From: Lachnospiraceae bacterium
GTDB taxonomy: Bacteria; Bacillota; Clostridia; Lachnospirales; Lachnospiraceae
DNA length: 64,000 nt
Assembly: GCA_902363555.1 (NCBI GenBank)
Contig: CABJAM010000006.1
Coordinates: 265,854 to 329,853 of the forward strand
Reading direction: 5' to 3'
Every line of letters starts with the position of its first letter. The first letter of the stretch is position 1. Both the position numbers and the translations under genes were made by a program. Below are positions 56,341 to 64,000 of this stretch, in pieces. The notes under the pieces are model-generated. The model did not search any database. It saw nothing but the letters and a program-made list of their open reading frames with translations, and was not told where the DNA came from.

Positions 56341-59300
56341 ATGAAGTTTTCAAAATTATTCAAAAAGGCTGCGGCTCTTTGCATGGCTGCGGTCACGGCG
56401 TTGTCGCTTATCCCTGCGACCACGGCATTTGCCGCAGGCGACATCGGCACGATTAGTTTTTCCCACACCTATGACAGCGGCGGAAACGCCATGAGGTACA
56501 ATTCGAGTGCCACAATTAACGGCTATACCGCAGGCGGCACGGGCAATTACAAGTACAGTATGTCCGTGGACGGGGAAACGGCGTTCTGTATCCAGCCTGG
56601 CGTACCGCTGAAAACGGGAAACACCTTGAAAAAGGCATCTTCCGACACATGGAACGCCTTATCCGCCAACCAGAAAAAGGCTGTCGGGCTTGCCCTGCTC
56701 TACGGCTATCAGGGCAACCGCAGTAATCTCATGGGAAGCGATGATGAAAAGTGGCTTGCCACCCAGACCCTTGTGTGGGAGTTTGTCACGGGATGCCGTG
56801 AAGCCACAGGCTCATACCGCCAGACAAGCACGACAGTCTACAGCCTGCATTTTGGCTCTAACTATGCCAACAGCGGTGCGAGGGCGGCTTACGACCAGAT
56901 TGTTTCGCTGATGAGCAGGCATAACACCATACCGAGCTTTCTGTCGGGCGGTAAAAATGACATCACGAAAGAGCTTGCCTATAAGGACGGGAAATACAGT
57001 ATCACGCTGACCGATAAGAACGGCGTATTGTCGGATTATTCCTTTACAAGCTCCGATGCCAATGTATCCGTATCAAAGGACGGAAACAAGCTGACTATCA
57101 GCTCCAAAAAGGCAATAAGCGGCTCTGTCCGTATCACCGCCACCAGAAACGGCGTGCCGACTGTCAGCGACAGTGCAAGGCTCATCGCTTATGGCGACCC
57201 GAACTTGCAGGACTTGGTGACAGGCGTGGAAAATGCCGACAGCGTAAAGGCGTATATCAATGTGGAAACGCCCACAGGTACGATTGCCCTCAAAAAGACT
57301 TCCGAGGACGGCGTTGTGGCAGGCATCTCCTTCCACATCAAAGGCGACGGCTTTGATAAGACGGTAAAGACCGATGCCAACGGCAGCCTCACCGTGGAGG
57401 GCTTGTTCCCTGCCACCTATACCATCACGGAGCAGCCCATTGACCGTTATGAGCCGCAGCAGACCCAGACGGTTACGCTCATCGGCGGCAAGACGACCAC
57501 TGTCAATTTCAATAACACCTTAAAGCGTGGCAGTCTGGAGGTGGTAAAGACTTCCGAGGACAGTCTGGTGGAGGGCGTGAAGTTCCACCTTTACGGCACT
57601 TCGCTCAGCGGTCTGCCCGTGGATGAATATGCCGTGACCGACAAGAACGGGCTGGCTAAATTTGAGAATGTCCTTATCAGCGGAAATACCCCGTATGTGC
57701 TTGAGGAAGTGGATACTGCTGTCCGCTATGTCGTTCCCGAAAGCCAGACCGCCCCGATTGAGTGGAAAAAGGTTACAAACCGCAGCTTCCACAATGTATT
57801 GAAAAAATTTAATGTGACTGTCACAAAGACCGATGTGGAAACAGGAAATCCGCAGGGCGACGCCACTTTGGCAGGTGCGGTTTACGGCATCTATAAGGGT
57901 GAGGAACTGATTGACACCTATACCACGGACGAGAACGGGCAGTTTACAACAAAGTATTATATCTGCGGCGACGATTGGACTGTCCGTGAAATCAGCCCGT
58001 CCGAGGGCTACCTGCTTGATGAAACCGTACACCATGTAGGTGCAGAGCCAGAGCTTTATACTATCGAGTACAACTCCGCTGAAAATGATGTGAATGAGCA
58101 GGTCATCAAGGGCAATATCGCCATCATCAAGCATACCGACAATGGCGAAACCCAGATTGAAACACCCGAAGAAGGTGCGGTATTTGAAGTGTTCCTCAAA
58201 TCCGCAGGCAGCTATGGAAATGCAAAGGAAACCGAGCGTGACATCCTCACCTGCGACGAGAACGGCTTCGCCCAGACAAAGGATATGCCCTACGGCATCT
58301 ATACCGTAAAGCAGACCTCTGGATGGGAGGGACGGGAGCTGATGAAGCCCTTTGATGTGTTCATCAATAAGGACGGTCAGACCTACCGCTATTTAATCAA
58401 CAACGCCAACTTTGAGAGCTATATCAAAATCGTGAAGAAAGATGCGGAAACAGGCAATACCATTCCGTATGCAGGTGCAGGTTTCCAGATTTACGACCCA
58501 AGCGGAAACCTTGTATCAATGACTTTCACCTACCCCGAAGTAACGACCATCGACACCTTTTACACCACGGCGGACGGCGAGCTTATCACGCCCCAGACCT
58601 TGGAATACGGCACGGGATATTCCCTTGTGGAAGTGCAAGCCCCGTATGGATATGTCTTAGACTCCGAGCCTGTGTATTTTGATGTGGTGCAGGAGAACTC
58701 CGAGGAGGAAAGCGGCATTACGCTCATTGAAGTGGTACGCTCCAACATGACACAGAAAGGCACAATTACCGTGGAGAAGTCTGGCGAGGTGTTCTCCACC
58801 GTGGCAGGCGACAAGGGCTTGTATCAGCCAATTTTCTCTGTCAGCGGTCTGGAGGGGGCTGTCTATGAGATTACCGCCGCCGAGGACATTTATACTCTGG
58901 ACGGTACGCTCAGGGCTTCCAAGGGCGAGGTCGTTGACACCGTAACCACAGGTGCGGACGGCATGGCAAAATCCAAAGAGCTGTATCTTGGAAAATATGA
59001 GGTCAAGGAAGTTACTGCCCCGTATGGCATGGTATTAAATGACGAAACCCACGCCGTAGAGCTTGTGTACGCAGGACAGGAAATCGCAGTGACCGAAACG
59101 GCAACGGGATTTGTCAATGAGCGTCAGCGTGTGGAAATCGACCTTGTAAAGAGCCTTGCAGAAGATAAGGCTTACGGCATCGGCACAAACTGCGAAATCT
59201 TTGATGTGACCTTTGGCTTGTATGCCGCCGAGGAGCTGAAAGCCGCAGACGGAACGGTGATTCCTGCTGACGGTCTGCTTGAGGTCATTTTCCTTGATGA

Positions 59301-60486
59301 AAGCGGTCACGGGAAAGCAATCAGTGACCTGCCGATTGGCAGCTACTATGTGCAGGAAACCAGCACAAACTCCGCCTATCTCTTAGATGACACCAAATAC
59401 CCTGTTGTCTTTGAATACGCAGGACAGGACACCGCAACCGTCCACATCTCCGCTAACGACGGCAATGCCATTGAAAATGAAATCATCTACGGCTCAGTCA
59501 GCGGAAAGAAATCCGATGAGGACGGAAACGCTCTGGGCGGTGCGACAATCGGCATCTTTAAGACTGGCACAACTGAATTCACCAAGGAAACAGCGATTGC
59601 GACTACCGTATCCGCAGAGGACGGTAGTTTTTCTTTTGAGAAAGTACCGTATGGCACATGGATTGTCCGTGAAATCGAAAGCCCGAAAGGTTTTGTACTC
59701 TCCGAGGAAGAAATCGCCGTGACTGTCGGCAAGGCGGACGAGGTTGTGGAGATTGAACTCGTCAACTACCGCATCCGTGGAAACATTGAACTGACAAAGG
59801 TGGATAAGGACTATCCCGACAACAAGCTCACAGGTGCGGAGTTTGAGGTTTATGCCGATACCAACGGCAACGGCGAATTGGATAAGGACGATGAGCTGCT
59901 TGGTAAGATGACCGAGGTTGAGATTGGCATTTACCAGATGAAGGAGCTGCTTTACGGAAAATATTTCGTAAAGGAAACGAAAGCCCCAGAGGGCTTCATT
60001 CTGGACGATAATGTTTACCCTGTTTCCATTGAAGAAAACGGCAAAACCTATGTAGTGGAAAATGAAGCAGGCAAGGGCTTCTTAAATGAAGCACAGAAAG
60101 GCTCTCTGAAAATCGTCAAGACTTCCTCTGACGGCAAGGTTGAGGGCTTCTCTTTCCGTGTTATCGGGAATAACGGGTACGACCAGACCTTTATCACCGA
60201 TAAAAACGGCGAAATCATGGTTGAGGGCTTGCGTATTGGCGAATATACCGTGTCCGAGGTCAGTGACAAGGCATCCTCTGGCTATATCCTGCCTGCCGAC
60301 CAGAAAGTAACCGTCAAGATAGGAGAAACCGTGACTGTAACCATGCACAACGAGCTGCGTGACACCCCGAAAACAGGCGACGACTTTAACCCTGCTCTCT
60401 GGGGAGGGCTTGCGGCGGCTTGTGTCCTCGGTGCAGGCGTTCTCGGCGTAATCGCCTTTAAGGGCAGAAAGAAAAAGGAGGACTAA
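56341..60486 (+). CDS. Element-borne surface protein: thioester domain, about ten Cna_B domains, TPKTG anchor
   Basis: A 1381-residue secreted protein. Signal peptide ~1-31 (ending ATTAFAAG), then a thioester domain with Cys83 (ETAFCIQPG) and the TQXA-like Gln142 (ATQTLVWEF), an Ig-like segment, and about ten Cna_B/SpaA domains from ~320 to ~1340. Most keep isopeptide Lys (e.g. LEVVKTS), Glu and the terminal Asn (FNNTL, FHNVL, FVNER, FLNEA, MHNEL). The end is a sortase signal (TPKTGDD, hydrophobic helix, KGRKKKED). Probably a covalent-binding adhesin carried as cargo. AGGAGGT precedes the ATG. Confidence 0.93.
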   Translation: MKFSKLFKKAAALCMAAVTALSLIPATTAFAAGDIGTISFSHTYDSGGNAMRYNSSATINGYTAGGTGNYKYSMSVDGETAFCIQPGVPLKTGNTLKKASSDTWNALSANQKKAVGLALLYGYQGNRSNLMGSDDEKWLATQTLVWEFVTGCREATGSYRQTSTTVYSLHFGSNYANSGARAAYDQIVSLMSRHNTIPSFLSGGKNDITKELAYKDGKYSITLTDKNGVLSDYSFTSSDANVSVSKDGNKLTISSKKAISGSVRITATRNGVPTVSDSARLIAYGDPNLQDLVTGVENADSVKAYINVETPTGTIALKKTSEDGVVAGISFHIKGDGFDKTVKTDANGSLTVEGLFPATYTITEQPIDRYEPQQTQTVTLIGGKTTTVNFNNTLKRGSLEVVKTSEDSLVEGVKFHLYGTSLSGLPVDEYAVTDKNGLAKFENVLISGNTPYVLEEVDTAVRYVVPESQTAPIEWKKVTNRSFHNVLKKFNVTVTKTDVETGNPQGDATLAGAVYGIYKGEELIDTYTTDENGQFTTKYYICGDDWTVREISPSEGYLLDETVHHVGAEPELYTIEYNSAENDVNEQVIKGNIAIIKHTDNGETQIETPEEGAVFEVFLKSAGSYGNAKETERDILTCDENGFAQTKDMPYGIYTVKQTSGWEGRELMKPFDVFINKDGQTYRYLINNANFESYIKIVKKDAETGNTIPYAGAGFQIYDPSGNLVSMTFTYPEVTTIDTFYTTADGELITPQTLEYGTGYSLVEVQAPYGYVLDSEPVYFDVVQENSEEESGITLIEVVRSNMTQKGTITVEKSGEVFSTVAGDKGLYQPIFSVSGLEGAVYEITAAEDIYTLDGTLRASKGEVVDTVTTGADGMAKSKELYLGKYEVKEVTAPYGMVLNDETHAVELVYAGQEIAVTETATGFVNERQRVEIDLVKSLAEDKAYGIGTNCEIFDVTFGLYAAEELKAADGTVIPADGLLEVIFLDESGHGKAISDLPIGSYYVQETSTNSAYLLDDTKYPVVFEYAGQDTATVHISANDGNAIENEIIYGSVSGKKSDEDGNALGGATIGIFKTGTTEFTKETAIATTVSAEDGSFSFEKVPYGTWIVREIESPKGFVLSEEEIAVTVGKADEVVEIELVNYRIRGNIELTKVDKDYPDNKLTGAEFEVYADTNGNGELDKDDELLGKMTEVEIGIYQMKELLYGKYFVKETKAPEGFILDDNVYPVSIEENGKTYVVENEAGKGFLNEAQKGSLKIVKTSSDGKVEGFSFRVIGNNGYDQTFITDKNGEIMVEGLRIGEYTVSEVSDKASSGYILPADQKVTVKIGETVTVTMHNELRDTPKTGDDFNPALWGGLAAACVLGAGVLGVIAFKGRKKKED

Positions 60487-60489
60487 GAG

Positions 60490-60582
60490 ATGGACGCTAA
60501 GACTATCATCGCCATCGTGCTTGTGGTTTTTATCGCAGGTGCGGCAATCTGGCTCAATGTCAGGAACAGAAAGAATAAGTAA
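60490..60582 (+). CDS. Tiny single-helix membrane protein
   Basis: A 30-residue ORF starting 3 nt after the surface-protein stop: MDAKTIIAIVLVVFIAGAAI, then a short basic end (NVRNRKNK). One membrane helix with a positive C-terminus. The AGGAGGACTAAGAG at the end of the surface-protein gene gives a good ribosome site, and a terminator follows, so it is probably translated with the adhesin. It might assist membrane retention or sortase presentation; function unknown. Confidence 0.65.
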   Translation: MDAKTIIAIVLVVFIAGAAIWLNVRNRKNK

Positions 60583-60602
60583 CCCATGAAACTTTAGGAA
60601 CG

Positions 60603-60628
60603 GGGGCGGCAAGCAAGCCGCCCCTTTT
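60603..60628 (+). terminator. Terminator after the adhesin operon
   Basis: GGGGCGGC and GCCGCCCC pair perfectly around AAGCAA, followed by TTTT. Confidence 0.85.
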
Positions 60629-60646
60629 CCATTTATGGAGGAAGCA

Positions 60647-60949
60647 ATGAGGAATCTGAAAACCATTGAAAAGAAAGTCCGAGCCATTCTGGAAAAGAAC
60701 GAGGACGCCCGAAATGACGATATGGTGCTGTACCTTGCCCTCTGCAATGTCTGTCTGAAGGATGCGGGGGCGATGCCCCTTGCGGAGATAATGACGCAGC
60801 ATAAATACCTCGGCTTGCCGAGCTTTGAGAGTGTCAGCAGGACACGCCGCAAGTTGCAGGCGAAATATCCAGAACTGGCGGGAAGCCGCCCCGTGCAGAA
60901 GCTACGGGCGACTGGCGAAAAGGCATATCGGAAGTATGCCAAGGAATGA
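60647..60949 (+). CDS. Element-borne small helical protein of unknown function
   Basis: A 100-residue basic, helical protein (MRNLKTIEKKVRAILEKNED, with SVSRTRRKLQAKYPELAG). The start at 60647 follows TGGAGG; an in-frame ATG at 60635 overlaps the site. The RTRRKLQ helix resembles a nucleic acid-contacting helix, in the way of small phage regulators, but no family is recognised. It opens a tight run of seven rightward genes with overlaps or short gaps. Confidence 0.75.
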   Translation: MRNLKTIEKKVRAILEKNEDARNDDMVLYLALCNVCLKDAGAMPLAEIMTQHKYLGLPSFESVSRTRRKLQAKYPELAGSRPVQKLRATGEKAYRKYAKE

Positions 60950-60960
60950 GAGGTGGATTT

Positions 60961-61236
60961 ATGGATGAAGAAAAACGCATAAACGGCGGTTATGAAATCA
61001 TCGAGAGCTGTACTATCGGGAGTACGGAGCTTGTCATCGGGCATAACCCCAAAGCCCCTAACCCTTATGTGTGTTGGTACTGCAAGGGCGGCGACAATTA
61101 TTTCTGGGGGCATTACTGTAACGAGCTGTCGGCGGCACGGGAGAAACTGAATGAGCGATACCAGACCGAGAGCCGTATGCCCTACAACAATCCCCCTGCC
61201 CCGAAGCAGAGAAACGGCGATGACCGTGAGCGATAA
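60961..61236 (+). CDS. Small element protein, family shared with 61362-61964
   Basis: A 91-residue protein starting at 60961 (MDEEKRINGGYEIIESC) behind GAGAGGTGG. The pattern EEKR-x-x-G-x-YE, then G-S-T-E-L-V-I-G-H-N, then P-Y-V-C-W-Y-C matches the N-terminal ~75 residues of the 200-residue protein two genes on, so the two are paralogous. Function unknown. The next gene starts inside its 3' end. Confidence 0.75.
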   Translation: MDEEKRINGGYEIIESCTIGSTELVIGHNPKAPNPYVCWYCKGGDNYFWGHYCNELSAAREKLNERYQTESRMPYNNPPAPKQRNGDDRER

Positions 61237-61369
61237 GAAATATGACTGTACGACCTGCCCTTATCCCCGATATAAGGACGGTCATATTATTTTCTGCGAT
61301 GTCTGTATCCGTAAGATTTTAGACGAGCAGAGAGAAAAAAAGCAGAGAAAGGAGCAGCCGAATGAGTGA
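61220..61369 (+). CDS. Small zinc-ribbon-like protein
   Basis: A 49-residue protein starting at 61220 (MTVSDKKYDCTTCPYPRYKD) and holding two cysteine pairs, CTTC and CDVC, 17 residues apart, followed by a highly charged tail. It probably binds one zinc ion. It overlaps the end of the previous gene by 17 bases and the start of the next by 8, so translation is coupled. Upstream GAAACGG is a weak ribosome site. Confidence 0.6.
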   Translation: MTVSDKKYDCTTCPYPRYKDGHIIFCDVCIRKILDEQREKKQRKEQPNE

Positions 61370-61964
61370 GGAAAAAAGAATGATTGGCTCTTATGAGGTG
61401 GAACACAGCATCCACCTTGGGGATAAAGAGGTCGTCTTGGGCGTGAATAAAAAGGAACAGTACCCTTTTATGGTATGCTACTGCACCTACGACAACCCCC
61501 TTGGCGTTCCGTGGGCAACGGAAGCCGTCGGCTCGGACGATTATCTGGAAGCCATGCAGATATTCCTTGACCGAGTGCAGGCACAGGTGGAGCTTTCCAG
61601 AGCCGAGCTTGCAAAATATCCCTTTGACAAGACTGTTTTCACCGTGAAAGACTGTATCCCCGATGACAGGAACAGCAGCATTGTGGGCAAGGTGGTGGTT
61701 ATCAACGCCGAGCCGAAGCGGTACGAGTATCAGCACCCTGCCTATCAGCTTATATTGGCGGACGGCGGCAACGGTGCGACTGGCGGCAGAGGTCAGGCGG
61801 TGTTTGGAACCTGCCTTGCCACAGGCGAGCATCGCAGATGGGAAAGATACGATGTCCTTGGGGAAATCAAGCCCGAATGTACGCCCGAATGGGCAAAGGA
61901 AGCCCTTGCCAAAATCAAGGCACAGGAGAAAGAGAAAAAAGCAAAGGACAGGGAGGAACGCTGA
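61362..61964 (+). CDS. Element protein of unknown function with duplicated N-terminal domain
   Basis: A 200-residue protein. The N-terminal ~75 residues (EEKRMIGSYEVEHSIHLGDK, EVVLGVNKKEQYPFMVCYC) are paralogous to the 91-residue protein at 60961-61236. The C-terminal part has a Gly-rich loop (LADGGNGATGGRGQAVFG) and a Lys/Glu-rich end. GAAAGGAG precedes the ATG. Its TGA overlaps the ATG of the next gene (ATGA). Such proteins are common in clostridial integrative elements; no function is known to me. Confidence 0.75.
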   Translation: MSEEKRMIGSYEVEHSIHLGDKEVVLGVNKKEQYPFMVCYCTYDNPLGVPWATEAVGSDDYLEAMQIFLDRVQAQVELSRAELAKYPFDKTVFTVKDCIPDDRNSSIVGKVVVINAEPKRYEYQHPAYQLILADGGNGATGGRGQAVFGTCLATGEHRRWERYDVLGEIKPECTPEWAKEALAKIKAQEKEKKAKDREER

Positions 61965-62656
61965 TGGAGGTACGACCTTTAACACAGCCCGAACAGAAAT
62001 ACACCTATTCCCAGAGTATGCAACTTGAGGGGCAGACAGGCTGCATCGGGCATCTGCGTGGCGATTTTGCCCCCTCTGGCTATGGCTTTTATACTACTTG
62101 GTTTGACACCAGAGAGCAATGGAAATCGGACGAGTTTAAGGCGGAGCTTGACGAGGTTATCAACACGCTCCGTGAAGATAAGGGGCTTCTGCATAACCGC
62201 TATGATATGAGTGCGTTTGCAAGGGCAAATCCCGATGCCGCCTTTACGGGGAACTACTGCACCGAGTACGGCTTCCGTGTGGATACCGACAAACACGCTT
62301 TCCTGCTCCGCTGCAACCCGACAAAGGGCGACTATAACTTTTACTGCTATTGCTATGTGAAAGAGTGGCTTGACGGGCATATCCAGAAAGCCGAGCAGGG
62401 CATCCGTTTCATTGACCCGCATTATAATGAGAAGTTCCGCATCCCAGACGGCGGCAAAATCATTATCCATTATGCGTGGGGAGAAAAAGCGGAAAAGACC
62501 TGCCGTTTCATTGACGAGTACCATACCGAGGTTGGCAACAATCTCTACCACATCTGCGAATTTGCCGAGCGTATGGAGCAGAACGGACACAGCTATGAGC
62601 CAAAGCCCCAAGAGCCGCCCCAGAAAGCCCCGAAGCATAAAGACCATGAACGATAA
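61964..62656 (+). CDS. Element protein of unknown function
   Basis: A 230-residue soluble protein starting at the ATG that overlaps the previous stop (MEVRPLTQPEQKYTYSQSMQ), behind GGGAGGAA. The core has many aromatic residues and paired cysteines (YNFYCYCYVKEW). Its end, CEFAERMEQNGHSYEP, is close to the end of the 74-residue protein two genes on (SDFAGRMERNQISYAP), suggesting a shared small domain or motif. It may be one of the polyvalent-protein-associated domains known from such elements; not confirmed. Confidence 0.75.
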   Translation: MEVRPLTQPEQKYTYSQSMQLEGQTGCIGHLRGDFAPSGYGFYTTWFDTREQWKSDEFKAELDEVINTLREDKGLLHNRYDMSAFARANPDAAFTGNYCTEYGFRVDTDKHAFLLRCNPTKGDYNFYCYCYVKEWLDGHIQKAEQGIRFIDPHYNEKFRIPDGGKIIIHYAWGEKAEKTCRFIDEYHTEVGNNLYHICEFAERMEQNGHSYEPKPQEPPQKAPKHKDHER

Positions 62657-62670
62657 GGAGGATTTTCAAT

Positions 62671-62889
62671 ATGGCAGTAAACCAGAAAGCCGTCAAGGTC
62701 TTGAATAAGATTTTAGACGCAGGATTTACCGAGGAAAAAGCCATCGCCGCCATGACTATGGACGACATTCTCTCCATGCAGGGCATCACGGTGGCGGATA
62801 TTGCACTCATCAACGACCTGCAAAAGAGCATCAAGGCAAACAAGGTCATTTCTTTTCTGGCGGAGGTGCAGCGTGGGCAGGGAGAATAA
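62671..62889 (+). CDS. Small helical element protein
   Basis: A 72-residue all-helical protein (MAVNQKAVKVLNKILDAGFT, with EEKAIAAMTMDDILSMQGIT). The ATG follows AAGGAGGA. The helix pairs with DILSMQGIT-type turns look like a UBA-like or HTH-like three-helix bundle. No catalytic residues. It overlaps the next gene by 17 bases. Function unknown. Confidence 0.75.
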   Translation: MAVNQKAVKVLNKILDAGFTEEKAIAAMTMDDILSMQGITVADIALINDLQKSIKANKVISFLAEVQRGQGE

Positions 62890-63097
62890 AATCTGTTTTA
62901 CGGGCAGCCAAGGCAATGCCCTGTTTGCCGTTTCTGACGGCGGAATGATAAGGCTTGGCTATGGAAACGGCGATGAAGCCTTTGCTGTCTGCCGTTATCT
63001 GGACGAAACCCATGCGGAGATTGACGGCGTTCCCTACACCCTCAGCGACTTTGCAGGACGCATGGAACGAAACCAAATCAGCTACGCCCCTGCATAA
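62873..63097 (+). CDS. Small element protein with shared C-terminal motif
   Basis: A 74-residue protein read from GTG at 62873 (MGRENKICFTGSQGNALFAV) behind GGCGGAGG; a longer open frame lies antiphase over the previous gene. The end (TLSDFAGRMERNQISYAP) matches the end of the 230-residue protein at 61964-62656. The short beta-rich N-terminus (GGMIRLGYGNGDEAFAVCRYL) may be a nucleic acid or protein binding module. Function unknown. Confidence 0.65.
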   Translation: MGRENKICFTGSQGNALFAVSDGGMIRLGYGNGDEAFAVCRYLDETHAEIDGVPYTLSDFAGRMERNQISYAPA

Positions 63098-63143
63098 CGG
63101 CGGGGCAGGCACAGGACAAAGAGAATAAGGAGGTGCATCACAC

Positions 63144-64000
63144 ATGGCTGCGAAATACCAGCTAATTACCGAGCTGTATCAGCGTACAGGCAAAACGGTT
63201 ACGAGAAACCCGCAGGCATGGCAGAACTTTCTGTCCTCTGCCTGCCGTAATTATAAATGCCGCTTTGACGAACAGCTCTTGATTTACGCCCAACGCCCCG
63301 ATGCGGTTGCCGTCACCACCATAGAGGTGTGGAACAAGCTCTTTAAGCGTTGGGTAAACAAGGACAGCAGGGGCATCGCCGTGTTTGACACGAAAGGACG
63401 CAGGAACACCCTCAAATACTATTTTGATGTGTCGGATACCCATGAGGGCTATTATGGCAGCCGCCCCGTCCCGATATGGCAGATAAATAAGCGGTACGAG
63501 CAGGCAGTCATTGAACGGCTCTCCGACAGGTTTGGCGGGGCGGAAAATGGCGGGCTTGCCGAGGTGCTGATGGAAACGGCAAAAAACGCCGTTGAGGACA
63601 ATTTGCAGGACTATACCGCACAGCTAAAAGGCTGCGTGAAAGACAGTTTTTTAGAGGAACTGGACGACTATAATATAGAAGTTATGTACCGTGGGCTTGC
63701 CACAAACAGTGTGGCGTATATGCTGATGGCACGGTGCGGCATAGATACGGCGGAATATTTTGACCGAGAGGATTTTGGTGCTGTTGTCAATTTCAATACG
63801 CCCCAGACCCTTAACGCTATCGGCATCGCTACGAGCGACATTGCGGAAATGGCATTAAGGGAAATCTCCCTTTCTATCCGAAATGTGCAAATGGCGGAGA
63901 AAGGGCAAAACCGTACCTTTGCATATCAAGAGCAAAATCATTATGATGTAGGCAGGAAACAACCCGAAAGGAGCGAAAACAATGAGCGAAATCACTTACA
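63144..64000 (+). CDS. N-terminus of a very large element protein (helicase/methylase-type), partial
   Basis: Starts at 63144 (MAAKYQLITELYQRTGKTVT) behind AAGGAGGT and stays open for 285 codons to the window edge. The N-terminal region (WQNFLSSACRNYKCRFDEQLLIYAQRPDA, ending KGRRNTLKYYFDV in outline) matches, from memory, the start of the 2,000-3,000-residue proteins of clostridial conjugative elements that carry DNA methylase and SNF2-like helicase domains. Those domains would lie outside the window. Another possible start (MSEITY) occurs at 63982 in a different frame. Confidence 0.75.
   Translation, partial: MAAKYQLITELYQRTGKTVTRNPQAWQNFLSSACRNYKCRFDEQLLIYAQRPDAVAVTTIEVWNKLFKRWVNKDSRGIAVFDTKGRRNTLKYYFDVSDTHEGYYGSRPVPIWQINKRYEQAVIERLSDRFGGAENGGLAEVLMETAKNAVEDNLQDYTAQLKGCVKDSFLEELDDYNIEVMYRGLATNSVAYMLMARCGIDTAEYFDREDFGAVVNFNTPQTLNAIGIATSDIAEMALREISLSIRNVQMAEKGQNRTFAYQEQNHYDVGRKQPERSENNERNHL

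Larger units (their letters stand above)
53680..64000 (+). mobile_element. Left part of an integrative (conjugative) element inserted at the rlmD 3' end
   Basis: From about the codons for HKKPDS in rlmD the window changes character: a replacement 3' end of rlmD, then ParA, ParB, a giant surface protein, many short overlapping genes and the start of a very large protein. These gene types in this order are familiar from Lachnospiraceae integrative conjugative elements. The exact att core cannot be set without the right end, which is beyond the window, as are the recombinase and transfer genes. Confidence 0.75.

Noticed and set aside
60082..61113. 343-codon open frame antisense to the adhesin end and small element genes
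   Set aside because: Opposite well-supported genes and terminators, low-complexity translation, no ribosome site.

Overview
The window reads as a chromosomal segment of an anaerobic Gram-positive gut bacterium of the Bacillota, most likely Lachnospiraceae. The grounds are strong AGGAGG ribosome sites, sigma-A type promoters, HrcA/CIRCE control, a class-B-like pyrBI pair, clostridial-type HtpG and PurF, and a large integrative element of the kind common in that family. No rRNA, tRNA or CRISPR array was seen. Species assignment is inference.

Layout. 1-3.2 kb: tail of a chemotaxis receptor, then a leftward operon of XRE regulator, small membrane protein, and ABC ATPase and permease. 3.5-7.5 kb: methyltransferase, Hsp33 (hslO), and ftsH behind a perfect CIRCE operator. 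7.7-12 kb: GH35-like glycosidase, CarD-like and LysR regulators, and a UroD-like methyltransferase. 12-14.3 kb: pyrI, pyrB and a YhfC-like membrane protein (leftward). 14.5-18.8 kb: TetR/MFS pair with matching operators, a DMT exporter, and a GNAT with an internal insert. 19.2-22.8 kb: AraC regulator, orphan HicB, GH36 alpha-galactosidase. 23.2-25.5 kb: SRAP protein, ZIP transporter, membrane-anchored protein. 25.9-30.2 kb: purC, purF, purB and a small unknown. 30.3-32.4 kb: htpG with a second CIRCE. 32.4-36.9 kb: RNA-rich spacer and a large thioester/Cna_B-type surface protein. 37-39.2 kb: M18 peptidase and PopT (DUF368). 39.4-42.8 kb: csoR and copA with a fused CopZ-like tail. 42.9-45.5 kb: NitT/TauT-type ABC pair and an unknown regulator-like protein. 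45.8-52.2 kb: SurA-N-like protein, sfsA, pspA, SPFH protein, pcrA, small acidic membrane protein.

52.3-64 kb: rlmD, whose 3' end carries a ~100-residue tail and is followed at once by genes typical of an integrative conjugative element: ParA, ParB, a second giant thioester/Cna_B surface protein, a run of small proteins sharing domains, and the start of a very large protein that leaves the window. The element's recombinase and transfer genes would lie to the right.

Themes. (1) Protein-quality control: ftsH and htpG carry CIRCE sites, with hslO next to ftsH. (2) Copper: CsoR, copA and a CsoR-like operator just downstream of a consensus promoter, plus a possible internal start giving free CopZ. 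(3) Two unlike Cna_B surface proteins, one chromosomal with a changed thioester motif and one in the element with the canonical motif. (4) Many small non-coding structures: a ~50-bp palindromic repeat in three places, short tandem duplications just after or between genes in five places, a rod-like RNA, a structured purC leader, and a triple-hairpin cluster flanked by 9-bp direct repeats.

All positions come from reading by eye; no alignment, folding or database search was run.
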